DNA of 40,428 nt from a bacterium. GTDB lineage: Bacteria; Patescibacteriota; Minisyncoccia; UBA6257; 2-01-FULL-56-20. Below, piece after piece: positions 17,489 to 25,856 of the stretch. The translations under genes were made by a program, and so were the position numbers. Position 1 is the first letter of the stretch; every line of letters begins with the position of its first letter. The stretch spans positions 1-40,428 of the forward strand of contig JAJYDL010000004.1 in the NCBI GenBank assembly GCA_021777495.1, written 5' to 3'. The notes beneath the pieces are model-generated. The model did not search any database. It was given only the letters and a program-made list of their open reading frames with translations, and was not told the origin of the DNA.

Positions 17489-17812
17489 CTACGAGGAAAG
17501 CTTGGGAACACCGAGATAGAAATGGATCTCTTCGCCGACGTGCGGCACGGCAACCTCGAACGTGAACGGCTTCCGTATCGCCGCAAGCGAACCAAGGAGC
17601 TGCTCGAAGTGGGCAAGTTCCGTTTTAAAGTCGTTTCCTTCCGAGGAACCGGCCTTATCGTCGGGAAATGCCTTGGGGATCCGCACGAGAAAAAGCGATG
17701 TCTGCAGCGAATCGAATATCTTCCGCCGGGCGACGGCGCGCACGATGAAAAACGCGGCGACTCCCGCGGCGACGCCGAGCACGATCGCAAGAAGTATCCA
17801 AAATGCGGCCAT
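17489..17812 (-). CDS. N-terminal membrane segment of the same ATPase, ending at TAG
   Basis: 107 aa. One N-terminal membrane helix (FWILLAIVLGVAAGVAAFFIV) is followed by a soluble part ending in HFYLGVPKLSS, where TAG interrupts. Reading on in the same frame gives IAAKQVQGLWNGASVEL, a smooth continuation of a fold (membrane anchor plus beta/alpha region) before the ATPase core. The gene start is well supported: TGCTACAAT ends 7 nt before ATG 17812. Possible explanations are a real nonsense mutation, a base error, readthrough, or two separately made subunits. Confidence 0.7.
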   Translation of the reverse strand: MAAFWILLAIVLGVAAGVAAFFIVRAVARRKIFDSLQTSLFLVRIPKAFPDDKAGSSEGNDFKTELAHFEQLLGSLAAIRKPFTFEVAVPHVGEEIHFYLGVPKLSS

Positions 17813-17819
17813 TGCATTT

Positions 17820-17828
17820 ATTGTAGCA
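17820..17828 (-). promoter_or_regulatory. Extended -10 promoter of the ATPase gene
   Basis: TGC TACAAT on the minus strand, 7 nt before ATG 17812. Confidence 0.6.
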
Positions 17829-17859
17829 CAGCGCACGGCCCGGAGACGGGCAAAGCGGC

Positions 17860-18309
17860 CTACTTCACTATTCCGCGTTTTTGAAGCTCCGGATAAAGAC
17901 GTCCCGCAAGCGCATCGTGGAACGCGTCCTGCACGAAGTAGGGCGACTTCTCGGATTCCGTAAGCGCTTTCCCGATGCCGTGGCGCAACGCCACATCGAG
18001 AAGATACTCGATCTCGAGCTTCACCTCCGGCGGCGCGCTTTGCGCATATTCGGGCAGGGGGCTTGCCGTTGCCGCAGGGACGGCAGGGGCCGGTGCGGGC
18101 GGCGTAGAAACCGGCGCCGTTCCCGACGATGCCTGGGGCGTACGCTCGAAGCTCGGAAATGCCCGAATGGCCTCTTTTACAAGCTCCCGCTCGCTGTAAT
18201 CCTTCACGGTGATACTCTCTTTCCGATTCCGTATATCGGCCGCAAGCGCGGCAAGATCGTGTTCAAGGCCCTGTTCGAACGACGCGGATTGGGATGATGC
18301 CTGGTCCAT
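17860..18309 (-). CDS. Hypothetical protein with Pro/Ala linker, next to the ATPase
   Basis: 149 aa. An N-terminal helical part (LEHDLAALAADIRNRKESI) and the segment DYSERELVKEAIRAFPSF lead into a ~45-residue Pro/Ala/Thr linker. A compact C-terminal helical domain follows (KLEIEYLLDVALRHGIGKAL … AFHDALAGRLYPELQKRG). No signal peptide, membrane helix or known motif. It lies 47 nt upstream of the ATPase on the same strand and could be an accessory factor of that secretion or conjugation complex (positional inference). The ORF track extends this frame to 19944, antisense to the mannosyltransferase; that part is spurious. Confidence 0.7.
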   Translation of the reverse strand: MDQASSQSASFEQGLEHDLAALAADIRNRKESITVKDYSERELVKEAIRAFPSFERTPQASSGTAPVSTPPAPAPAVPAATASPLPEYAQSAPPEVKLEIEYLLDVALRHGIGKALTESEKSPYFVQDAFHDALAGRLYPELQKRGIVK

Positions 18310-18344
18310 TGATGGGATATCGGAAAATTTATATTGGTTCGATT

Positions 18345-18353
18345 TGATATACT
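18345..18353 (+). promoter_or_regulatory. Extended -10 promoter of the GT39-like gene
   Basis: TGA TATACT, 7 nt before ATG 18361. Confidence 0.6.
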
Positions 18354-18360
18354 GGAATAT

Positions 18361-19920
18361 ATGCCGAAACAACTCCGCTGGCTGCTCCTTATAGGTATTC
18401 TCATTATAGCAACCTTCCTCCGTTTCTACCATTTGACGACGATCCCGGGAGGGCTCTACCCGGACGAGGCGATGAACGGCAACAACGCGACGGAGGTCGC
18501 CGAAACGGGACACTTCCTGCCGTTCTATGTGGAGGACAATGGCCGTGAAGGGCTCTATATAAACATCCTTGCGATCACCCTGAAGATCGCCCCCGTAACG
18601 GACAGGACGGAGCCATGGATCGTGCGCGTACCGGCCGCGATTGCGGGCGTGGCCACGGTATGGGGGCTCTATCTTCTCGTGGGAGAACTCCTTGGCGATG
18701 CCGCGGGACTCTTTGCGGCATTCCTCCTCTCCGTAAGTTTCTGGGGCATCATTTTTTCCCGCATAGGATTCCGTGCGATCCTCGCTCCCCTTTTCCTTGT
18801 TTGGGCGCTCTGGCTTCTCATAAAGGCATTCCGGGCGAAACACGGCGGGGACGGCGATGCGCATGCGACGAACGGCGGCGTTGGATGGTGGTACGCCGTG
18901 CTTGCGGGAGCGGTATACGCCGCCGGATTTTATACCTATATCGCATACCGTGATACGCCGGTCCTTTTCCTTCTTTTCATTCCTTTCTTCCGCAAAACCC
19001 CGGGCTTTTGGAAAAAGACCGCTCTTTTCATTGCCGCCACATTCATCGTCTCTCTTCCGATCGGATGGTACTTCGTAAGCCATCCCGGAAGCTTCTTCGG
19101 CCGTACTACGGAGATAGCGGTCACCGCCGGAACAAACCCGATCCATGATTTTGCGGTAAATATCGGAAAGGAACTTTTCATGTTCAACTGGCACGGCGAC
19201 TACAACTGGCGGCAGAACGTGAGCGGCGCACCGGAACTCTTCTGGCCCGTAGGGATCCTGTTCCTTCTCGGGATCGCGGTATCGGGGATATCCCTCTGGA
19301 AAAGCTGGCGATCCCTGCGGACAAAGAATCCTGCGCACGCCGCTTCCCCCGAGCCTGGCGGCATGTTCCCTCCCTTCGCCCTCCTTCTCACATTCGCGTG
19401 GTTCGCGTTCGGGATATTGCCCGCGGCGGCATCGGACGAAGGCATCCCGCATGCGCTGCGTTCGATCCTCGCCCTTGCCCCGGCGCTCATTTTCGCCGCG
19501 ATCGGGGGAATATGGGCATTCCGCCTGATGACGGAACGCTTGGGATGGAAACCCGCGATAGTAAAAGCGATCGCGGCGGCATTCCTTGTCTTCACCGCGA
19601 TGGGCGGCTATACGGAGTACTTCGTCACCTGGGCCAGGAACCCCAACGTACCGGGGGCATTCAATGCCGACTATGTGGCGATCGGCAATGCAATGAACGC
19701 GCTCCCCGCAGCCACGCCGAAATACGTTATCGTGAATGCGGGCGGAGTTCCTGCGCGAGGCATTCCGGTCCCCGCGGAAACCGTGATGTTCGTCACGCAC
19801 TCCTTCACTCCCGCCGATGCCGCGGCAAAGAACATCCATTACGTGGTGCCGTCGGGCCCGAACGCGACGGGCACCGTCCCCCAAGGCACCCCCTCCGAAG
19901 ATATCTTCTACGTGAATTAA
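18361..19920 (+). CDS. Dolichyl-/polyprenyl-phosphate-mannose mannosyltransferase-like glycosyltransferase (GT39/ArnT type)
   Basis: 519-aa polytopic membrane protein of the GT-C fold. The first extracytoplasmic loop has the acidic motif in PGGLYPDEAMNGN, as in PMT and ArnT enzymes. About ten to twelve hydrophobic helices follow (WLLLIGILIIATFLRF, AALFIAATFIVSLPIG-like, FALLLTFAWFAFGILPA). The last ~110 residues form a soluble extracytoplasmic domain. It probably moves a sugar from a lipid carrier to protein, glycan or lipid at the outer face of the membrane; donor and acceptor are unknown. The chosen ATG follows an extended -10 by 7 nt. The secreted surface proteins encoded in this window are plausible acceptors, but that is speculation. 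Confidence 0.82.
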   Translation: MPKQLRWLLLIGILIIATFLRFYHLTTIPGGLYPDEAMNGNNATEVAETGHFLPFYVEDNGREGLYINILAITLKIAPVTDRTEPWIVRVPAAIAGVATVWGLYLLVGELLGDAAGLFAAFLLSVSFWGIIFSRIGFRAILAPLFLVWALWLLIKAFRAKHGGDGDAHATNGGVGWWYAVLAGAVYAAGFYTYIAYRDTPVLFLLFIPFFRKTPGFWKKTALFIAATFIVSLPIGWYFVSHPGSFFGRTTEIAVTAGTNPIHDFAVNIGKELFMFNWHGDYNWRQNVSGAPELFWPVGILFLLGIAVSGISLWKSWRSLRTKNPAHAASPEPGGMFPPFALLLTFAWFAFGILPAAASDEGIPHALRSILALAPALIFAAIGGIWAFRLMTERLGWKPAIVKAIAAAFLVFTAMGGYTEYFVTWARNPNVPGAFNADYVAIGNAMNALPAATPKYVIVNAGGVPARGIPVPAETVMFVTHSFTPADAAAKNIHYVVPSGPNATGTVPQGTPSEDIFYVN

Positions 19921-19942
19921 GCGCGGGGACGATGCGAAAAAC

Positions 19943-19970
19943 AAAAAGGCCCCGGATCCGGGGCCTTTTT
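19943..19970. terminator. Bidirectional terminator between GT39-like gene and rplU
   Basis: Perfect inverted repeat AAAAAGGCCCCGG-ATCCGGGGCCTTTTT, adjacent to the rplU stop codon. Confidence 0.9.
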
Positions 19971-20285
19971 CTATATCGCAGTGATCTCGACTTCCGTGAA
20001 TTCCTGGCGATGCCCTTTTTTGCGGCGATTGCGGGTTTTCGGATGATACTTGAAGATGATCTTCTTCTTGTCCTTTGCATTCCTGAGGACCTTCGCCTCG
20101 GCCTTCGCGCCGGCGACGTTCGGAGCGCCCACCTGGATCGTTCCTCCTTCGGAGCGGAGAAGGACTTCGTCGAAAATGACGGTGCCTCCTTCTTCGGCGG
20201 AGATCTTCTCCACTTTGATCTTGTCCCCGGCGGAAACCTTATACTGCTTCCCTCCGGTCTTTATGACTGCAAAATCATTGGCCAT
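19971..20285 (-). CDS. rplU: 50S ribosomal protein bL21
   Basis: 104 aa, the usual length. Clear L21 features: FAVIKTGGKQYKVSAGD at the N-terminus and KHRQ-type basic end NRRKKGHRQEFTEVEITAI. Binds 23S rRNA in the large subunit. The ATG at 20285 fits the family; the ORF track starts at GTG 20306, only 2 nt from the -10 box. TATAAT (20314-20309) predicts a leader of ~17 nt without SD. rpmA (bL27), often next to rplU, is not adjacent here. Confidence 0.95.
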   Translation of the reverse strand: MANDFAVIKTGGKQYKVSAGDKIKVEKISAEEGGTVIFDEVLLRSEGGTIQVGAPNVAGAKAEAKVLRNAKDKKKIIFKYHPKTRNRRKKGHRQEFTEVEITAI

Positions 20286-20295
20286 GGCTTTGGTT

Positions 20296-20664
20296 TCAAT
20301 TGACACTTATTATAGCGGCACAAGCAATAAAAAGCAAGACCGCCGCGGCAAGGACAACGGCAGCGGCCAATTTGCCGAGAACGCGGTCCCGTCGATCGAG
20401 TTCGAAGGCGACGGCGATGCCGGCTGCGGCGGCAACGAGCGCGAACACCCCGGCAGCGAGGAGATCCGCCGCCGTCCCGATCCTCGTAATGCCGGAAAGT
20501 TCATTGAAGTGGAGAATCACCGGCCTCCCGGAAAGGCCCACCTGGAACGCTCCGAGCGCGATAAGCGCCCAGCCGAACCCGCCCGCAATGAACGCGATCG
20601 CCGCCGCGCCCATCCCGACGACCGCATTGTGCCGCACGGTGGTTTTCCCCATGGCAGTTGTCAT
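20296..20664 (-). CDS. Small membrane protein of unknown function
   Basis: 122 aa with three hydrophobic segments (GMGAAAIAFIAGGFGWALIALGAF, LLAAGVFALVAAAAGIAVAF, LAAAVVLAAAVLLFIACAAI) separated by short charged loops (ELDRRDR). No motif I recognise. Its ATG overlaps the galT stop in ATGA, so it is translationally coupled to galT at the end of the morphogenesis cluster. Confidence 0.72.
   Translation of the reverse strand: MTTAMGKTTVRHNAVVGMGAAAIAFIAGGFGWALIALGAFQVGLSGRPVILHFNELSGITRIGTAADLLAAGVFALVAAAAGIAVAFELDRRDRVLGKLAAAVVLAAAVLLFIACAAIISVN
20309..20314 (-). promoter_or_regulatory. -10 box of rplU
   Basis: Consensus TATAAT inside the 3' end of the upstream membrane-protein gene. Confidence 0.5.
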
Positions 20665-21647
20665 TTATCTCCGCGCAAGATCGCCGCGGCATTATCGGGG
20701 TCTACCACATTAATGATGATGCTCGTCGAAAGTTCAAAACCGGCATCGATGGTGACCCTGGGAACCATTTCGATATGCCAATGATGGTGACGGTAATCTC
20801 CGGACCCGAGCGGAGCATCGTGGATGAAAAAGTTGAAATCCGGATCTCCAAGGCGACGCTTTATGGCTTTTGCGACGTCCTGCGCAAGGACGGCGATCCC
20901 CTTGAGTGCCGCGGGCGAAGTATCGCGCAGCGAAGAAACGTGACGTTTGGGAAGGATGCTCGTCTCGAACGGCTTCTTTGGAGCATACGGGGCGATCGCG
21001 ATCGCATGGGCGTTCTCGCCGATGACGCGCACCTTGGCGTTCCGTTCGTCCCGGATGATGTCGCAACGCACGCATCGTCCATGGGATTTGAAATACCGTT
21101 CGCCTCCCCGGAGCGAATGCTCCACATGTTCGGGGATAACGGGAAGGGCGAGCATCTGATAGTGCGGATGCCAGACCGACGCACCCGCCGAAGGACCGTA
21201 GTTATAGAACGAGGAAATATAGCGGGCATACTTGTCCTTCGCCGCAATCAGATGGAAGCGCCGTATCGTGGCAAAAAGCGCCGCCGCATCCTCCGGCGGA
21301 AGATCCGCAAAATGAAGCGTATGGGCGCGCGTAATGAGGAGATTGTGCGTCCCCACTCCCGTGCGAACGGGATAGATGCCGCGGTAAAAGATGCGCGACC
21401 GCGCGCCGTCTTCTTCCACGGCGGGATATTTGTTGCGGATCACCGCGATCTTCCAGTCCTTTTCCGCGGGATACCGATAAAGCGGAGGCGCCGAACTCGC
21501 ATGAGAAAGGTCCTCGAAGGGACACTCCCGTACGGGGAGCGGCTTGCGCACCTCTTTCTTCCGGTCCAGAAACCGCGGCCGTGCCGCGCGGCCCGGCGCA
21601 AGAAGCACCCAGTCGCCCGATACGATGTCCTGACGAAATTCGCTCAT
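20661..21647 (-). CDS. Galactose-1-phosphate uridylyltransferase-like nucleotidyltransferase (HIT superfamily)
   Basis: 328 aa. Active-site motif HPHYQM fits the GalT HPHxQ, with the nucleophilic His in the middle. Other GalT-like parts are FRQDIVSGDWVLLAPGRAARP at the N-terminus, ECPFEDL, GRCVRCDI and HHHWHIEMVPR near the C-terminus. It should move UMP or another NMP between sugar phosphates; CPR relatives may act on other sugars, so I leave out galT as a firm symbol. ATGA overlaps couple it to PBP2 upstream and to the small membrane protein downstream. Confidence 0.82.
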   Translation of the reverse strand: MSEFRQDIVSGDWVLLAPGRAARPRFLDRKKEVRKPLPVRECPFEDLSHASSAPPLYRYPAEKDWKIAVIRNKYPAVEEDGARSRIFYRGIYPVRTGVGTHNLLITRAHTLHFADLPPEDAAALFATIRRFHLIAAKDKYARYISSFYNYGPSAGASVWHPHYQMLALPVIPEHVEHSLRGGERYFKSHGRCVRCDIIRDERNAKVRVIGENAHAIAIAPYAPKKPFETSILPKRHVSSLRDTSPAALKGIAVLAQDVAKAIKRRLGDPDFNFFIHDAPLGSGDYRHHHWHIEMVPRVTIDAGFELSTSIIINVVDPDNAAAILRGDK

Positions 21648-23623
21648 TGAGTGATGGTGGAGGATGGGATCGGCAATGACGATGACGCACTCGTTCCCTG
21701 TGCCTTTATACGGTTATCATAATACCAATTAAAGACGGTATTGGCGATAGGCACCGCATTCAAGCTCCCCTGTTTCGAGTTTTCGATGAGGATGAGAAGT
21801 GCGATCTGCGGAGGCCCGTCGTCGGGCGCATTCGGATTGCACGGCAGGTATCCTACGAAAAGCGCATTTTCCTCGGAATTGTTCTTCACCTGGGCGCTTC
21901 CGGTCTTCGCGCACGCCTGGATGGGAAGATCGGAAAGCATGTGCGATGTGCCGCGCGGCGAATTGACGCCCGCAAGCATTCCCTGTTGCACGTCGCGGAT
22001 ATAGGGCGCAAGAGATGTGAGATCCGCATTCATATGGGGCGTGGAGCTTGCGTTAAGGAACGGGCGCCAGAGCGTGCCGCCGTTCGCAATGGCATCGATG
22101 TAGCTAAGAAGCTGCAGCGGCGTTACCGTAAGCGATCCTTGGCCGATCGCGACATTGTAAGTATCGCCGAGGAGCCATCTCGTGCCGGTCGTCTGTTCTT
22201 TCCATTGGGGCGTGGGGAGAAAACCCGAAGCCTCTCCGGGAAGATCGATGCCGGTCTTTACCCCAAGCCCGAATGTCTTCCACCAATCGAATAATTTACT
22301 CACGCCAAGCCCGCCGACGCCGTAATCGCTCGCATCATTGATGGGCGGCGTCGTCATTGCGGGAGACCCTCCCACGGTCACATAGAAATAGACGTCCGAC
22401 GATTGCGCAAGGGCCGACATAAGATCGACATTCCCCTGATACTGCCAATCGAGATACTTCGTGGGATGGGAAGGATCGTAAGGGTTCGGGACCATGAGAT
22501 AACCGGGCGAGAAAATCTCGCGTGTGGGAGATACGACCCCCTCTTTCATGATCGCGACGCCGTCGAGCGGCTTGATCGTGGATCCGGGATTGTAGTTTCC
22601 GGAAACGATGCGATCGAACATGGGCTTGAGGGGTGAAGTGAGAAAACCCGTGATCTCGGCGGAACTCGTCGGAGAAGGCTGGGCAAATGCATTGTTGTCG
22701 TAGCCCGGAACGTTCACGAGGGCAAGCACTGCCCCCGTGCGCGGATCGATGGCAAGCCCGAGCCCGATCTGCCGCCCAAGGATGGCAAGCTCGTTCTGAA
22801 TGGCATCGTAAAGCTCCTTTTGAAGGGCGCCGTCGATCGTAAGATGGATGGAATCGCCTACGGTCGGTGCGGATTGCTGCTTCTCCCCAAGTACGTGCCC
22901 TTGGGCGTCCGTGAAGGTGATGTTCACCCCGGGTTTTCCTTGGAGCACGGTATCATACTGCGCCTCGATCCCCATTTTGCCGATGAACCCGTCGGAAGAA
23001 ATGCGCGGATCGGCCGCAAGATCGGCCTGGGTCACGCGTCCGATGTATCCCACAACGGAAGAAAAGACGGGCCCGGAGGGATACACGCGCTGGAAATTGC
23101 TCACGATCTTGATCGTGGGAAGCGCAAGCGCCTGGAGATTCACAAGCTGGCTCTGGGCGAGACTCTCGGAAAGCACGACCGGGATCGCAAAGTCCTGCGC
23201 GGAACTCGAAGCGAGGAGCGACCAGAATGTGGAAGTGGGGATACCGAGCACGGAATTTACCGCGGAAACAGTCGAACTTTCGAGCGACGCATCGGCGCGG
23301 ATGAACTTTTCGGAATCGAGCTCCGCCGTGAACACCGTCCGATTCTCGGCGATGGGATCCCCCTCCGCATCATAGATGATGCCGCGCGGCGCGGCGGCCT
23401 GCGTCGCTTGGGATGCGTTGTCCGCGGCGCGCGACGCATAATAGGATGCGCCGAAAATATTCAGATATCCTATCCGGAAAACGACCGCGATCACGGCTCC
23501 CAGAACCACGATCGCGAGCACGAGGAGCGATCTGTTGCCCAAAGGGACCTCGACCATATTAAGATCGCGGCTCCAGTCGTCGTTCAACGAATCTTCGAAC
23601 GGAATGTCCTGCCGGCGCTTCAT
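21644..23623 (-). CDS. mrdA: Penicillin-binding protein 2 (elongasome transpeptidase)
   Basis: 659-aa class B PBP that cross-links peptidoglycan during elongation. One membrane anchor at ~31-54 (LLVLAIVVLGAVIAVVF), a dimerisation/pedestal region with APRGIIYDAEGDPIAENR, then the transpeptidase domain with S348-T-I-K351, SSD at 408-410 and AKTGSAQ. The C-terminus ends in a short Ser/Pro tail. It lies in the mre cluster, and TGATATACT ends 7 nt before the ATG, giving it its own promoter besides read-through from mreD. rodA is not in the window. Confidence 0.93.
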   Translation of the reverse strand: MKRRQDIPFEDSLNDDWSRDLNMVEVPLGNRSLLVLAIVVLGAVIAVVFRIGYLNIFGASYYASRAADNASQATQAAAPRGIIYDAEGDPIAENRTVFTAELDSEKFIRADASLESSTVSAVNSVLGIPTSTFWSLLASSSAQDFAIPVVLSESLAQSQLVNLQALALPTIKIVSNFQRVYPSGPVFSSVVGYIGRVTQADLAADPRISSDGFIGKMGIEAQYDTVLQGKPGVNITFTDAQGHVLGEKQQSAPTVGDSIHLTIDGALQKELYDAIQNELAILGRQIGLGLAIDPRTGAVLALVNVPGYDNNAFAQPSPTSSAEITGFLTSPLKPMFDRIVSGNYNPGSTIKPLDGVAIMKEGVVSPTREIFSPGYLMVPNPYDPSHPTKYLDWQYQGNVDLMSALAQSSDVYFYVTVGGSPAMTTPPINDASDYGVGGLGVSKLFDWWKTFGLGVKTGIDLPGEASGFLPTPQWKEQTTGTRWLLGDTYNVAIGQGSLTVTPLQLLSYIDAIANGGTLWRPFLNASSTPHMNADLTSLAPYIRDVQQGMLAGVNSPRGTSHMLSDLPIQACAKTGSAQVKNNSEENALFVGYLPCNPNAPDDGPPQIALLILIENSKQGSLNAVPIANTVFNWYYDNRIKAQGTSASSSLPIPSSTITQ

Positions 23624-23630
23624 TGCGCAG

Positions 23631-23639
23631 AGTATATCA
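23631..23639 (-). promoter_or_regulatory. Extended -10 promoter of mrdA
   Basis: TGA TATACT, 7 nt before ATG 23623, in the 27-nt gap after mreD. Confidence 0.6.
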
Positions 23640-23650
23640 CAAACGCGGAT

Positions 23651-24085
23651 TTACCGCTCCGCCCGTGAAAGAACGGCAAGCGCGATCTCTCCGTAGATGA
23701 GGGCCCCAAAAACATCGAATACGATCGATGGCGCGGCGGTCGCGAACATTCCGGGAGCGATCGCAAGATAAAACGCCGCGAATCCGAGAATCGTCACGAG
23801 AGGGATCCCCGCCCAGGGGGCCCACGCAAAGAACCTCCTGAATAGATACGCAGCGAACGGGATCGCGGCAAACACGAGCATCGTCGGCGTGATCGCGGGC
23901 TGCCAGTCGATCATAAAGACGGCGACAAGAACATAGACCGCGAGTTCCGGCCATTCGAAGAAGAACGCAAAGGCGATGAGTGCCGCAAGCATGAGGTCCG
24001 TAAACATCCCCGCGGAACCGAGAAGGAATTGAAGGCTCGCGGCGATAAAGAGAACGAGAAGGGCGATGAGGGATCGAAAGCTCAT
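23651..24085 (-). CDS. mreD: MreD-like membrane protein
   Basis: 144 aa, four or five hydrophobic segments (LIALLVLFIAASLQFLLG, LMLAALIAFAFFFEW, AVYVLVAVFMIDW, IPLVTILGFAAFYLAI). Sequence alone is weak, since MreD is poorly conserved. The call rests on position: ATGA overlap with mreC upstream, mrdA downstream. It would be part of the rod complex. Confidence 0.65.
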   Translation of the reverse strand: MSFRSLIALLVLFIAASLQFLLGSAGMFTDLMLAALIAFAFFFEWPELAVYVLVAVFMIDWQPAITPTMLVFAAIPFAAYLFRRFFAWAPWAGIPLVTILGFAAFYLAIAPGMFATAAPSIVFDVFGALIYGEIALAVLSRAER

Positions 24086-24786
24086 GAATGCGCAATAAGG
24101 ACCGTCTGGATCTGGTTGATGTCGTAAGGAAATACGATGGCCCCTTGCGTGAAAAGATTGTCAGGCGACGTACTCGTCGATTGGAGCGCGCCCACGGGAA
24201 CGGCATAGGGAACGCCCGGCGCGGAACTCATGACGATGTCCCCGGGAGCAACGGGAGAATCCTTCGCGATGGAGGCCACGTAAGGATAGGACCCGCCGGT
24301 GAGAAGCCCGTCATATCCCGCTTTGCCGATGCGCACGGGAAGGCGGAAATTATTATCGAACACGGTCTCGACGGCGGCGTAATGCGGCCATGTCTGTACG
24401 ACCCTTCCCACAAGAAGTCCCTCGTAAAGGACCGCGCTGCCGGTCGCCACGCCGTCATCCCCGCCCGCGTTCACAAAAAGCTCGTTCTTGAAATTCAAGG
24501 GGTACCGCGAATATACCATGGCACGCAGGTAGTTCGGCGAAGAGGTCGGCAGCTCGGCGACGATTCCCTGCAGTTCGGCAAGCTGGGCCTTCAACTGGTC
24601 GTTCTCGGCCATGAGGACGCCCATCGCGCTGCCGCTCGCCGCCGAACCCGCGCCGACCGCGATGTCCGAGGGCATGAGAAACGCACGAAGACGCCATCCG
24701 TAGGAGGGCTGGAAAAGCACAAGGATGAGCAATATGCACACAAGGACACCGAGAAGTGCGAGATTGGGCTTCCGTTCGGGTGTCAT
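24082..24786 (-). CDS. mreC: Rod shape-determining protein MreC
   Basis: 234 aa. A short cytoplasmic start, one membrane helix (LALLGVLVCILLILVLF), a coiled coil (LMAENDQLKAQLAELQGIV) and the MreC beta-domains with AMVYSRYPLNFKNELFVNAGGDDGV and VGRVVQTWPHYAAVETVFD. Links MreB filaments to PBP2. AAGGGAG lies 6 nt before the ATG, a good SD, so this internal operon gene uses leadered initiation. It lies 16 nt after mreB. Confidence 0.88.
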   Translation of the reverse strand: MTPERKPNLALLGVLVCILLILVLFQPSYGWRLRAFLMPSDIAVGAGSAASGSAMGVLMAENDQLKAQLAELQGIVAELPTSSPNYLRAMVYSRYPLNFKNELFVNAGGDDGVATGSAVLYEGLLVGRVVQTWPHYAAVETVFDNNFRLPVRIGKAGYDGLLTGGSYPYVASIAKDSPVAPGDIVMSSAPGVPYAVPVGALQSTSTSPDNLFTQGAIVFPYDINQIQTVLIAHS

Positions 24787-24802
24787 CGCGTTCTCCCTTG
24801 GA

Positions 24803-25846
24803 TTAAAGATTGATTGAAAGCGGCTTCAGAGGATTATCGAGAAGCTCCCGATGGGCATCGAAATCGTCCACCATCTGCCCGAGGCCGCGCGCCACGCAGG
24901 TAAGCGGATCGTCGGCAACGGAAACCTTCACTCCGGTCTCTTTTTCGATGAGTTGATCGAGGCCGCGCAGAAGCGCGCCGCCGCCGCACATCACGATACC
25001 CTGGCGAAGCACGTCTCCCGCAAGCTCCGGCGGAGTTTCCTCGATCACCTCATGGACCGAATCGATGATCGTGCGCAAAGATTTCGCAAGCGCCATGCGC
25101 ACATGGTTGTTCTTCATCGCGATCTCGCGAGGAAGGCCCGTTTCGAAGTCGCGGCCCCGGATCGGCACTTCGATGCGCTCGTCGAGCGGCACCGCGGACC
25201 CTACCGCGATCTTCGCATACTCGGCGGTGGGTTCCCCGATGGCAAGATGGAATTCCTCGCGCACAAAATGGATGATTTCCTCATTGAAACGGTCGCCCGC
25301 GATCTTGAGCGTGCGGGATACCACGATGCCTCCCATCGAGATCACGGCGATATCCGTCGTCCCTCCGCCGATGTCGATGATGAGGCTCGCTTCGGGAACG
25401 GTGATCGGAAGGCCGGCGCCGAGGGCTGCCGCGATCGGCGATTCCACGAGATATACCTTCGCGCAGCCGGCATTCAGCGCGGCATCCTCCACCGATTTCC
25501 GCTCCACCTCGGTGAGGTTGTTCGGTATGGCAAGAAGCGCACGGCGATAGGACATGACGGGATGCGCCTTCGGACGGTTGAGCAGATGGCGGAGCATCTC
25601 CTCGGTCATCTCGAAGTCCGAGATCACTCCGTTCACGAGCGGGCGGATGACGCTGATATGGGGCGGCACGCGGCCGAGCATTTTTTTCGCCTCGTCGCCC
25701 ACCGCAAGGACGTGGTTCGTCTTGGTGTTGATCGCGGCCACGGAAGGCTCGTTCACCACGATGCCCCTCCCTTTTATATAGATAAGCGAGTTCGCCGTAC
25801 CAAGATCGATGCCGATATCTTTGAACACGTTGTCGAATAATGCCAT
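24803..25846 (-). CDS. mreB: Rod shape-determining protein MreB (actin homologue)
   Basis: 347 aa. Actin-fold ATP-binding motifs: phosphate-1 DIGIDLGTANSLIYIKGRG, LIIDIGGGTTDIAVIS and VMCGGGALLRGLDQLI. Conserved MreB segments IRPLVNGVISDFE and VYLVESPIAAALGAGLPI are also present. Polymerises on the membrane and guides side-wall synthesis. The longer ORF (to 26095) runs into proS in another frame; the family start is ATG 25846, 10 nt after the proS stop. No SD is seen. Confidence 0.95.
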   Translation of the reverse strand: MALFDNVFKDIGIDLGTANSLIYIKGRGIVVNEPSVAAINTKTNHVLAVGDEAKKMLGRVPPHISVIRPLVNGVISDFEMTEEMLRHLLNRPKAHPVMSYRRALLAIPNNLTEVERKSVEDAALNAGCAKVYLVESPIAAALGAGLPITVPEASLIIDIGGGTTDIAVISMGGIVVSRTLKIAGDRFNEEIIHFVREEFHLAIGEPTAEYAKIAVGSAVPLDERIEVPIRGRDFETGLPREIAMKNNHVRMALAKSLRTIIDSVHEVIEETPPELAGDVLRQGIVMCGGGALLRGLDQLIEKETGVKVSVADDPLTCVARGLGQMVDDFDAHRELLDNPLKPLSINL

Positions 25847-25856
25847 AAGGAATGAA

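Noticed and set aside
17489-17491. Reassignment of UAG to an amino acid
   Set aside because: prfA, pgk, rplU, EamA, 74-aa and 406-aa genes all end properly at TAG.
17860-19944. 694-aa ORF on - strand
   Set aside because: Only the last 149 codons look like protein; the rest is antisense to the GT39-like gene.
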